Positions 34,564 through 46,414 of a DNA stretch of 64,000 nucleotides are shown piece by piece (the stretch's first letter is position 1; each line of letters opens with the position of its first letter). Source of the DNA: Jacaranda mimosifolia (lineage: Eukaryota > Streptophyta > Magnoliopsida > Lamiales > Bignoniaceae); the NCBI GenBank assembly GCA_018894105.1, contig CM032120.1, forward strand, positions 30,092,710 to 30,156,709. Reading direction: 5' to 3'. The translations under genes were made by a program, and so were the position numbers. The notes beneath the pieces were generated by a model. It was not told where the DNA came from. It worked only from the letters and a program-made list of their open reading frames with translations, and ran no database searches.

Positions 34564-36303
34564 TGTAGCGCCCTACCCGAGAGGTGCTATTTCAATCTTA
34601 TTCACATTAATTCAAATAAAATATGCATCCCCAAAACATTTAGTTTAAATAGCTGCATAACAACCCAAAATCATTCATTCCAACTTATTATTGCATTCTA
34701 CTATATGTTATTCCATAAGGGCTACAAAACCATCATATATTTACTAGCATCAAGGTCTTAACAACCCAAGCAGGTACATATCGAAATGCTAAGCTGACTT
34801 TCACATGCCAAAAGTGCATAATGGGTCTAAGTCCACGATTGTTACTAGTATTAGATTCACATAAACATAAAAATCCGCATGAGGTGTTTTGGGCTTCAAC
34901 TTACATACATAATACTTTACAAAAACGAGTCTATATCCTGTACGTCTGAAAGTTAGTAACAAAATCAAACATATTGATATAGCCTGCATCACTCCACCTA
35001 CCGCCTATTACAACTTAACTGGAAAAAAGGATCAAGAACATGAAGAGGTATAAGTCCTAAGGACTTATTAAGGGGCACCGTATGGGGTCAAGGGAAACTG
35101 ATGAAATTGATTCTAACAAAATTAGTACACAATTGAGACAAAATAAGGGAAAAGCCAAGATATTAGAAAACAATAAACAATGTATTGACAGAACAACAAC
35201 TTGAATGAATGATACATGGAATAACGAAGACGTGATATAATAAAACTTATCATAACAAAAGCTAATTTCAAATCTTACCAGAACTTCGGCAAAATCCAAC
35301 TTATCACTTCCAGAACATAACATGACAAAAATAATAGGAAACAAACATATCATAAAATCTTCCTTATCTCTCTATTGCTCGAGCACTCAGCTCGGCATGA
35401 AATAATTGACATGTGGCATGGCCGGCTGGATGTCGGATCCCGCCACTCGTAGGCAACTACCTCCCACTACCTACGAGTAGAGTGTGCAAAAAAAAAAAAC
35501 CCAAATCGACAGAACCAACCAAAAATAAAAAAAACTTAACCAAATCGAAGTATGTTTGGTTCGATTTTCGGTTTTGTACCTTAAAAAAATTTGAATTTTG
35601 GTTTCAGTTAACCGAAACTAAATCGAAAACCCAAAAAAATGGTTATCAAACCGAAAACCAGTTAATCCTTTTATTTTATTTTTTAAGTATTATTACTATT
35701 CAAGTATCTACATCAATAATAAAAGTGTGAAATATATTTTATTTTGTGCTACTAGTTTTAGTAAATTATATATTTTTTATTAATTTTTAAGTTTAAGATA
35801 AGTAAATATAATTTTTAAAATAATATAAATATTAATGAATTTTTAAGTTTTTGGGATAACTAAGAAGAGAAGTTTTTGATAAGGTGCGATAATTGAGAAA
35901 ACATAAAATAAAATTGGAGAAGGAGAAGAGAAAATAAAATTATATTATCATTATTTTTAAAATAAAATTGATTTTATCATCTTACTACAAAATATATCAA
36001 AATGCATTTTATCAAACATGTTGGTACCAAATATTTATTCAATTCAAATTTATTATAAGACACTTTTTTTGATCAAACAAACTTTTTTGTTCCAATAGAA
36101 TAGGTAATTCAATTCAAATTTTCTACCTAAGATCAAATATTTTTTATTAAACAAACTTTTATCACACTTTTTAGTACTAGAAAAACAAGTAATCCAATTT
36201 AAATTTTTTATGAGTCTTATCATGATCTTCAAGAAGTAAAATAGTACATTTCCCCCCTCAAATTAGTGAAAAGTGATACCACTTTTAGGATGTGTGTGTG
36301 TGT

Positions 36304-36348
<45 letters not shown>

Positions 36349-36688
36349 GGGGGGCTTGAATCGATTTTGGTTTGGTTTTAACCAAACTGATTTTTGAATG
36401 GTTCGAATTCAAATAAAATATAACCCAACTGATCAAATTAAGTTAAATACCGAGCAATTCAAAAATTTAAGTACAATTTTATGCAATTAAGCCCTCATTT
36501 TATTAATTTTGGCCCTCATAATTTTATTTTTTTACGTCACACTAAAGGCCAGATTAATTTATGTATAATTTTCTAAGACCGGTCTAGATTATGTTATTGT
36601 TATTATTTTAAAAATATTTATATTCTAATTCAATTTAAAATATTGAAATCTAGCAAAAATTTTCATATCCTCGGTTTGGGGTGTTACA
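34564..36688 (-). repeat. Gypsy LTR copy A (3' LTR of the remnant)
   Basis: On the plus strand it runs TGTAGCGCCCTACCCG...GGTTTGGGGTGTTACA. It is preceded by GGAAA (34559-34563). At its right end, read on the minus strand, lies the polypurine tract and pol tail typical of plant gypsy elements, GAATTTGGGACCAAATTC and then AAGGAGATGAGGAT, directly before TGTAACACC. This fixes the orientation and makes it the 3' LTR. Roughly 35115-36480 has no counterpart in copy B and seems to hold another insertion. Confidence 0.8.
35490..36430. mobile_element. Probable MITE or insertion inside LTR copy A
   Basis: It begins near GTGTGCAAAAAAAAAAAACC and contains AACCAACC and CCGAAACT runs, then CCAAACTGATTTTTGAATGG near the right side. 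This looks like the 'AACCGAACC' class of small plant elements. It ends with a compound microsatellite (36293-36352: GT, then GAGT/GA, then G run). Borders and target duplication are not clear. Confidence 0.4.
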
Positions 36689-38466
36689 ATCCTCATCTCC
36701 TTAAAAGAATTTGGTCCCAAATTCTCTCCCGATGTTCGGAGAACTTCACAATGTTGTTTCCTTATATCCTCTCATTCCCAAAATGGTTCTTTTGCTTACT
36801 TCCTCTACTCCCTAGTGGCATTTATTCCGCTAAGATTTTAAGAATCTTCTCCTACTGGGTTTTTCCAACCTATTCATTCTTACTAAGGCACGTGGTGTCA
36901 TCTTATGTTTCTAGGATTGACTAATAAATCCATAATCCATGGTTCGGTTGTCCATCATTACTTAAAGTTTCCCTTGATCTCCACAATTGAGCTTTTTGGA
37001 AGTAAATTAAACTATCCCAAAAGGAGTTCTGACCCTCTCCAGTGATCCCATAAAATCACTAAGTACTATATGCGCATATTCCAATTAGATAAACTTTATG
37101 CACAATGCCACATATCAATTCTTTACTAAAAAAGTTCTTCATTTTATATTGATACAGTACGTGCTGCTATTTAAGACTCCACAAATGCCACTATTGCAAC
37201 ACATGATCATTAACACCACAAATGCATATTTACATGGCATTTACATTAGAAGTAGCTAAGTTCAAACTTGGCATGCCTAAGATCCTATAACAAGTCAGAT
37301 ACCTCCATATAGCTAGCCACATGACCACAAAAACTATATAGACTGTGTACAGTTATGAGTGGTATGTCTGTTGCTCCTTAGATTTCATCTGAGAGGTAGA
37401 GCTAATAATAAGTGGGTCCAGACTCTCGTTTGACGTTCACGAAGTTAGATGGTACCTTCAAATTACCAGTTTTCCCTTGTCTTTCTGAGCACTTGAAGTT
37501 GACTGCTTGTCCTCTTCCAGATTTTCCCGACTGAGCAAATGCATTGAGGTTAGTTTATGTGACGCCATTCAGTAGATTGCAAAGCTTTTTGATTGTTTAG
37601 GCCGCACATAAATTAGTATCCAGTCATTGTCAATTCTTATCGCACAAGTATCACAATGTATACATAATTTTCTAAACACAAGATTATCTAGTACTCAATC
37701 ATTTTTCAGGTTAGCATTAATATCGAATATTCCCCTTTTTTCCTGCTTTTCTTTTATGCATATGGTGTTTATGAGATGTTGCTATGCTAACAGATAACCT
37801 AGCCTTCGACAAGAAGACCACAACTAGGTCTATGATGGTTATTATTCAGTGTATACTGATTTTGGCATCTACAATTATTGCTCCAAAAGTAATCTTGTTA
37901 GTATATTTAAATATACTTATGTACCCGGTAGCCTTCTCTCACTAGTCTCTAATCTCAGCAAATATTCTATTGCGCATTCTTCTTTTCTCATTTTCTTTAT
38001 CTGTTCTCTTTTTCATTTGTATTATTTTCTGCCTCCTTCCTCTATCGTTGATGTGTTCCTGATAGCTTAACTTCACGAGTTCCATGATGTCCTCCTACTT
38101 TACTTTACTAGTATAATATGCCTTCAGGGTCTATCAGAATAATTGTTACTTGTCTAAACAGATTCCTACTGTGTCCAATCATCTTTTGGTGTTCTAATTC
38201 AATGTGGCTTCAAGACTCATCCAAGTATCTTTTTATTCAATCTCTCCTTTTAAATCTATATTCCTTATCTTTTTTTTTCCATTCACCTTCATTTCGCAAC
38301 CATACAAACTAATCTTCATTATTTGCATATTGATTTCCCATATAACTATATCATTCAAATAACACCATACAACTCGTCAAATATTAATCAACTTAAATAA
38401 CCTGTCCAACTCACTCTTCGACTCTTTCAATGTACTTATTTGTTATTTTTTCCCCTTCAATTTTTT
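36689..38466 (-). pseudogene. Decayed gypsy interior (3' part)
   Basis: It starts with the polypurine tract next to LTR A (minus strand AAGGAGATGAGGAT). The rest is heavily decayed and T/C-rich on the plus strand. I find no intact gag or pol motif. The interior ends abruptly at a second copy of MITE sequence, so the 5' half of the element and its primer-binding site are missing. Confidence 0.55.
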
Positions 38467-38691
38467 AAAAATTTATTTTGAAGAGTGTTGATATGTTTGT
38501 TTATGTTTTGGAAGGAGATGTTTTTTACTGTAGCAGTCAAATCAATATTTTTTTTATTAGGTTTTTTGAGTGAAAATGGAATTAAGTAATTTTTTTAGTG
38601 TAATAATAATAATAATATATATATATATGATATATTTGTGTGTATATATATTGAAAAATGGGGAGTTTTGGGGATAATGAAGACTAGGAAA
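38467..38691. repeat. Second copy of the MITE left-half sequence
   Basis: It repeats about 34345-34563 (TATGTTTGTTTATGTTTTGG, then GTAGCAGTCAAAT, then GGGGATAA). It ends in GGAAA directly before LTR copy B, exactly as the first copy does before LTR copy A. Confidence 0.8.
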
Positions 38692-39790
38692 TATAGCGCC
38701 CCACCCGGGCGGTGCTTGCTTCGAGGCAAGGTGCTATTTCAATCTTATTCACATTAATTCAAACAAATACGCACCCCCAAAACATTCAATTTAAATAGCT
38801 GCACAACAACCCAAAACCATTCATTCCAACCTACTATTGCATTCTACTATATGTTATTCCACAAGGGCTACAAAACCATCACACAATTACTAGCATCAAG
38901 GTCTTAACAACCCGAATAGGGACATTTCGAAATGCTAAACTTACTTTCACATACCAAAAGCTCATAATGAGTCTAAGTCCATGATTGTCACCAGTATCAG
39001 ACTCACATAAGCATAAACATTTGCATGTGGCATCTAAGGCTTCAACTTATTTACATAATACTTTGTAAAAATGAGTTTATATCCTATACATCTGAAAGCA
39101 ACTAACAAAACCAAGCATATAGAGATAGCCTGCAGCGCTCCACTTGCTGCCTGTTACAAACTAGCTGGGAAAAAAGGATTGAGGACATAAAGAGTTATAA
39201 GTCCTAAGGACTTAGTGAGGGGTACCATATGAGGTCGAGGGAAACTAATGAAATTAATTCTAACATATGGGGTCAAGGGAGCCGTTGCGCCCGCCCCCAC
39301 CCCGACCCCAAGCTCACTTTTGAGCTTCAATTTTTCGACGTTCCACCTGTCGAATTTGGGTGTTCTTGGTATGTGTACGTTCATGGTGAAGAGAGGGAGG
39401 GAATGGCTGGTCGATTTCCTATTTTTCGACGTCGGTGAGGGATTTTAGATGATGGGTTGGGAAAGGGTTTGCATGTGGAAATTAAGAAAAATGAAGGGTG
39501 GATGCATTATATATTTTTTTAGGTTTCAGTAATTTCAGATTGACCCAAGATTTTTTTCTAGCTTTCAATTGTGGCCTTTAACTTCTCAGTGCCTCACATT
39601 CACCCCTTGGCTTTTCAATTAAACCATCCAGCTTTCTTTTCTTACACATTGGGCCCCTCTTCAATATTTAATTATGCAATTAAGTCCTCATTTTATTAAT
39701 TGTGGTTCTCATAATTTTTTTTTTAGTCACACTAAAGCCTAAATTAATTTAAGTACCATTTTCTAAGACCAGTCTAGATTTTTATTTATT

Positions 39791-39852
<62 letters not shown>

Positions 39853-39938
39853 TTTATTTTTAAATCTTTATATTCTAATTCAATTTAAAAATTTTAAATC
39901 TAGCAAAAATTTTCATTTCCCTGGTTTGGGGTGTTACA
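38692..39938 (-). repeat. Gypsy LTR copy B
   Basis: It starts TATAGCGCCCCACCCGGG (TGTAGC with one change) and ends GGTTTGGGGTGTTACA. GGAAA is on both sides (38687-38691 and 39939-39943), so it behaves like a solo LTR within the MITE. It contains an ATT/ATTT microsatellite at 39781-39866. It shares both ends with copy A but has a different central segment (about 39265-39660). Confidence 0.8.
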
Positions 39939-40057
39939 GGAAAGGGTATTTTGAAAAAACATATTTTAGTATTTTGGAGGAAAAATGAATATATATATTT
40001 GGTTATGTTTGCCCAGAATAATTTTGTTTTCGGGAAACACAACCAAACATTCCCTAA

Positions 40058-41026
40058 GGCATTAATTACAGCTAATCCATAGTTGATGTTTAAAGTTCAT
40101 AGGTTTAGCTATGAAATTAATCTAGCCAAATTTGAAGTAAATGCTTTTGCAATGAACCTTCCTCAATAGCAACTCATAGTTGATAATTATTCTTTATATA
40201 TATATATATATATATTCATATATTAATTTTCTATCAGTAATGCATAAATCCCTCGCGTTTTGAATTTAAGAGGCTATGGATTAGTAGCTAATACTTTATT
40301 TTTTTATTTAAGAAAAATTACATTTATTATGAAAATTTGTAGCCATATCTATTTAATTAATTTTGTATCAACTTTTTCGCGGATAACTAGCTTCTTGGCA
40401 GTATCTTTGGCAAATTATTATATCTATGTAAATAATTTGAACCTTTTTTTCACTTTCAGTAATGAGTAATTAAGCTTGCTTGAAGACATTCCACTTTTAA
40501 AGTGAAACGTTTTGTCTTCGGAAAAACACAACAATTTGTTTCTTTACTGGTTTAAAAATAGTGAATGAAAAGAAAGCCTAAGATTTAGCTAATTCTTCCA
40601 TTGACATTAATTAGTACCATAAATAAGTTGTAAGAATTTAGATGTCCCGGTACCTCGCCTTGGAATAGAGTTAAAGAGACATGACTCTTGGTTCGTCTAA
40701 GCCTGAATTCAAGACTTTCACTAAGAAAAAAATCAGTGAATTAGCCATCTCATCATAATTAATCCCTACTTGATGCGTGCCACATCTTCTTATACTTTGG
40801 ACATGAATATCCTCAACTTTTGTTTCCCCCTATTTTTGGGAGACCCAAGGCAAGAGCAAGTGCGAAGAAGAGGAGGAGGAGGGGGGCCGGGGACAAAAAA
40901 AACTACTCTTACTACTTTAATAACAAAACTATGTAAATCGACCTTTGTGAATGTGCACGTGTAAACTAAATATTAAACATGCTCAAAGAAATTTAGGCAA
41001 TGTTTGTTTTCGTTGTTGTAACACCT
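40058..41026. other. Intergenic DNA, nothing recognised
   Basis: AT-rich, with an (AT)n run at about 40196-40216 and a purine-rich stretch near 40858-40900. No supported gene was seen. Confidence 0.4.
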
Positions 41027-44000
41027 CTAGAAATGCCTTATTTTAATATTTTGTATTTTGTATAAATTTTATTAATTTCATTTAATTTTCAAAAAGTTTT
41101 GTAGGTTAATGTGCGATTAGATAAGACTTAATTAGGTCTTTCTTTGGAAATTTTGGGACTAATGTGAAAGACCAACAAACTTAGGGGTCAATCGAACTTA
41201 ATCAAAATTTTTGGGTTTAATCGAAATCTGACCAAAACTACTGGGGTTCAATCTGTAATTAAGAAAAGATAAAATATATAAATATTGTATTTTCAATTTC
41301 ACCCTCACATTTTCTTTCTTCCCCACCAAACACCCTCATTCTTCCCTCTCCTGCGATCACCTCCACCACACCTTGAAACCCAAAATAGAACTGTGACCAA
41401 CATCTTCCTCTCAACTTCAGGATCACAACGACATCACATGTAGGCAGAGACGACCGGCGGACCACTATGAAAAGCTTAATCGAAAACGGGCGATGGCGGA
41501 GCTCAACGAGAGCAATGTTCCGGCGATGTTCTGACGAGACCAAGGAGTGGGCTTTGTAGACCTCCGCTCTAGGACCATAGTTGAGGTTTTAGATTGCAAA
41601 ACAAGCCACCAACGGCGATGGAATCGAGCTCAAACCAGTGCGGCGGCATGAGGTGGCGGAGTAGTTTTCAGGTAGAAATTGAACGGCAATTCAAAGGAAT
41701 TTGGTAAAATTGAATTGGGGGTTCGCTTCATCTCACTAAGACGCAACTCCTGGTGGTGGTGGAATTTTCTGGCTGCGGCGCAGAGGCAGTTTTCTTGCCT
41801 TGTTGCAATGAATGCATGCACGAAATCTGATCGTCGAAATTCTGCTTTGATAGTGAGATTTGGGTAATTTATCGGAAGAAAATCATATTTACTTGCATGT
41901 GTATGTATATGTGTTCCAATCTTCATAATATCTTGTATAATAAAAAAATGTGTAAATTGATCGAAAAACACAACCATGCATGAGAAATAAAGCATGCATG
42001 AATGTTGCTTGAGCTTAAGAACCCGGGATTGTATTATTTTATACGAACCATGTATTAACTAGCTAAATAGCTAGGTGATGAAAACCCTAATTTTACGTAA
42101 TCATGACATAATCAATAAACTTGGATCTTTAATGATAATTGAGTTATTATAAATAATATGGTGAAACCTTATAAAGAATTTTGATGTAAGTTAGGGATTC
42201 GACTATATTATCCTTACCGATTTAATAATGAGTTTCGAATATATTTCCATAATAACGGCGGGCATAGTCTATTTCATGTTGAGATAAATCGAAATAAATC
42301 CTAAATCATCATAGTCACCGAGTAACTGTTGATTTTAGATTCCTAGTGGTATGACTGTAATTATAGGATTAAATAAGGTTTTAACTGTAAACCTACCTTT
42401 TGGTTAGGTGCTAAGGAGTTGGATCCTACATAGCAGTAGGCCTTGATTTGCATTCCGTTAAGATTATTTAGGTGAGGATTCACCGATCTGGTAATTGTTT
42501 TGGTAAAGCAATTTCATCGTAATTGAACCCTGTGGGGTTCTATTGTGCTGATACATATCTTTGTCATCGTTATTATTATTAGTTAACTGCTGAACCTTGT
42601 GAGATTCTATTATCTTGACTATCATTATCGATTATTGTTGCTTTTTGAACCCTATGAGGTTCTATTATCTTGACTATCGTTATCGTTTATTGCTGATTTT
42701 TGAACCTTGTGAGGTTCCAATGACTTGATTATTGTTTATTGAATACCGCTAATTGTTGAACGTGTGAAACGTACTGTTGTCAAATCGTGTATCGAAATCG
42801 TTTTGAGTTAATTGATTATTATTGTTCTGGTGCCATGAACATTTCATTGTTTCATATGTTATTGTTCAGAATGAATCCATACTGTCTATCATTGTTCGTC
42901 GTGATGGCATTATTGAAATAGTATTGTGAAGTTCATTATCTTCGCCTTGTTGGCTATCAATTGATTGAAAGTATTGTTAATGTTTTTGCCTTGTTGGCTA
43001 TCGATTGATTGAATGTACTGTTATTATTTCTGTCTTGTTGGCTATCGATTGATTGAATGTATTGATTGATTGATTGTACTGAAAGATTTGTATAGGAGAA
43101 TTGCTGGGCCAAGTGCATTGCCACTTGAGCTAGTGTTATTGTCGAGCTGTCATGCTCGAGCCAGTGTTAATATTGAAATGGTATGATTGAATTGATGAAT
43201 TGTTATGAGGGTATAAGGGTATTCTGATATGCATGCTATGCTTATTTTATTGACTTGCATATTGATTGGGTTTGTTATTCCTAAATTGTATTCTACTCAA
43301 GGAGCAATAAAGTTGGAGTGATTTCCCAGTCTAGATCGAGCTGATGCCTCGGGCAAACGAGCCATAGCTAAACCTCTCGAATGTGATTGGTTGAGATGTC
43401 CCTAAACCTCCCTAGTAGGATCGTTTGAGATGATCAGGCTGTTAAGCCGACAGTCACAGCTTCCGACCTAGCATTTGCTAGTAGTTTGACTTCCTTGATT
43501 GTTCTATTGGCATAACTTTGTTTCTCTTATGTTAAACTGCCAGTGATTACTGTCGTTGAGTCTCTGATTCTTGAAAGATCGTACATTTCTTTACATTAAT
43601 CCTCACTGAATCCTTATGACTCACTCTCGTGTCTTATCCTTTTTATTTTATTCAGACAGGGAACAATGAGGACTAACATATTTGATTGGAGTTTGCTGTA
43701 TTAGTGTTTAAGAATGTATGTACATATGAATGCACCTTGGGATGTTTTGTTTTAGAGATTTTGTAATATGCCATGATGAATATTAGACTTATGGTATGTA
43801 TGAATCGTGATATTGGTGACGATATCTTGGTTTGAATGCTGTTGGGCTATTCGTATGGTATATAGCACTCTGATATTAATTCCGCATTAAATATGAAGCA
43901 TGCTGCATATTGATGATTGTTGATGTTATTGGAATTATGTGAAAAATTTTATGGGCCTATCGGATATGTTGTTGCATGCTAATAGGACTAAACTGAGTGG

Positions 44001-44040
44001 CCTTCCGCCTTCCTCGATATATCTCGAGTGGGGTGCCATA
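41027..44040 (+). mobile_element. LTR-like unit in opposite orientation to the other gypsy LTRs
   Basis: It starts TGTAACACCTCTAGAA and ends CTCGAGTGGGGTGCCATA, the plus-strand version of the TGTAACACC...GGGCGCTACA LTR type (right end decayed). About 3 kb with no gag/pol. Left flank GTTGT and right flank GGCAT do not match, so the target duplication is lost or the unit is truncated. The GC-rich part at 41300-41680 resembles the matching part of the solo LTR at 32700-33100 only in composition. Confidence 0.55.
42525..43085. repeat. Two tandem repeat arrays in the LTR-like unit
   Basis: Array one (about 42525-42740): four units of ~56 bp around TTGAACCTTGTGAGGTTCTA, each with an internal GAACC/GGTTC palindrome. 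Array two (about 42935-43085): three units of ~60 bp around CTTGTTGGCTATCGATTGAT. Such arrays are common in long plant LTRs. Confidence 0.75.
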
Positions 44041-46382
44041 GGCATTTTTCCAAAAAATCTTCCAAAAATACAAATAAATAATTCTAATAATTTTAAATAA
44101 CTACATCAACCAAAATTATATATATTTGTATCTTTTAATTATTGTTTAAATATTTTTCAATATTATATTATTATAAAAACAACATATAATAGTCTAAAAT
44201 TTTGATATGACTATCATAATCATAAAAAAACTTATATAGACATTTCTAACAAAAATTTGTCTTTTATACCAAATTATAATTAAATATAATTCTATTATCA
44301 ATATATTTAATCTCCAGTTTCACTGTAAAATAAAAACAAAGATGGCCTTACTTTTCGAATCACATCACATCTAGAAGAGTTGAACTCTAGTGGTCTTCAG
44401 TTTGACACGTTAACCATAATATTCAAATTTTAAAAACTTCTATCAATTTTTTTTCTTTTTTTTTTAAAAGTGTAAATTTTGTGGCTCTTCTTGGCCATTA
44501 ATTACTATGTGTTTTATTATGATTATGAATCCCTTGGAAAGTTGAAAAAGGAGTGGAATTGCCTAGTGTAATTGGCAAGCAAAATTAAACCCTTTTTTTC
44601 TTTTTCTTTTTCTTTTTTTATTTCTCCTTTTCGTTTCTTTTTCTTTTTGGGTGAAATTTCTTGTAGAAAGAGAAGAAATCCAGCCAATACAAGTCCTTGC
44701 CAATTATATTGACTTCATAATAGAGGTAAAAAGATTCAATATATGGTGAGTAAGATGCAAGAAATAATAGCGCCTTTAATTTGACTTGAAAGCAATACTT
44801 AACTGATCAATTGATGACAGTGATTAGGATTAGCCCTTTGAAATCCGTGCTTTATTTAAAAATAAAAATAAAAATTGGTGGCATCTTTTATCCAATTACA
44901 GATGTACTGGATCAGATTGCTACTGCTAACCATGGTGTGTACTCATCAGCAATATCTAATATTTTTTTTTATTTTCTATTCCTTTTATTATTATTTTTTG
45001 GTTAATTATAGGTTGGGAATGTTGACAGTGACTGTGACAAGTGACAACCCTATCTAGAATTTATTCCCAAATCTTCAACATGTTTTTGTCAACCAAAGTG
45101 CTTTTAGTGAAACAATGACGTATTATTATATTATTTATGTTAATTTATATGACATTATTAACTAATAATTACAAATTAGTTATTAATAGTTATCTCAATC
45201 CATAAATAGTATTATGAAAATAGACAAATATGTATACTTTTTAATTTTAGTGAAATTTGGATTCAAGAATTGTAATCTTGAACTGTAGTTGAACCACTAA
45301 GGTACTCCAGCACGTTCCACTCTGGATTTGAAATATAGAGTAACTAAAATATCTAGCTTTGAATTTTAGACTGCTTTTATTAAAGGGGGGGAAAGAAAGA
45401 AAGAGAGAGAGTGAGAATGTTAATACCAAGAAATAAATAATTAAAGTTGTCTATAATTATATGCATATATGAATTGGCAAGATTTTTTATTTTATCACAA
45501 CAATAATTTTTACAGTGATAAAAATAATTTAAAAATTGTTATTATTAATAAAAGTGAAAATAAAATTGTTTATAAAGCTATTACTACAAAGAATTAATAA
45601 CACTTAAATAGTGAAAATAAATATAATTGTCACTATATTGATTTGTATTTTTGGTGAATTACATATGTATCATTATTCAACAAAAATTGATAACTTAGGT
45701 ATCACTTCTGTTACTATTAAATTTTTAAAATTTTATTATGGCAACACAAATATTATTCTACTTAGTATATATCTTTAATGATATATAATTTTTATATTAT
45801 CACTCAATAGTTTGTTATTAATATATATATATATATATATATATTTTGTAATGTTGTGAAATACGTAAGATTAGCATATAAGATTGTGAATTTTTATTTT
45901 TTTATGGCTTTATGATTGTTGAAGTCAAAGTAGAACATGCTTCATGGTTTTATTATGATCAACCAGGTCATATGTATCCAATACTATGTTGAATATATAT
46001 TTAGGTTAAATATAGTAACACGCCTTGCTGGGTAGTGACTGATGTTTGCAAGATTTAAAAATTGGGTCGGCCGAAAATAAGTTGACCATTTGAAGCAGGA
46101 CTATTTTAGCCTAATGTCAAGATCATCGACTATTGGACTTGATGCTTAATTTATTAAAATTAGGGATGGCACACAAATATATACGGTTGATTAATTTTCC
46201 CGGTTTGTTAAAAATGAGATGGGATTATTCTGTGTTTGTTATGCACGTAAGAGTATACTGTGAAAATTTTATGGTGAAAAAATTTCATCAAAAATAATGA
46301 AAAGCGGATAGTGTTGGGTAAATAGGTAAAAAAAAGAGTTAATCGGCAGGAGCATAATACAACTTACTTCGACATTATTTAT

Positions 46383-46414
<32 letters not shown>

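Larger units (their letters stand above)
34208..40054. mobile_element. MITE copy split by a gypsy LTR element
   Basis: The left end GGTAATGTTTGGTTAT (34208) and the right end AACCAAACATTCCC (40041-40054) match the intact MITE at 27405-27741. Both outer flanks are TAA (34205-34207 and 40055-40057). Between the MITE halves, 34564-39938 is retrotransposon plus a second copy of MITE sequence (38467-38691). Confidence 0.8.

Noticed and set aside
41630..41995. 121-codon minus-strand frame
   Set aside because: Inside the LTR-like unit. No known motif, and the other strand is open too.
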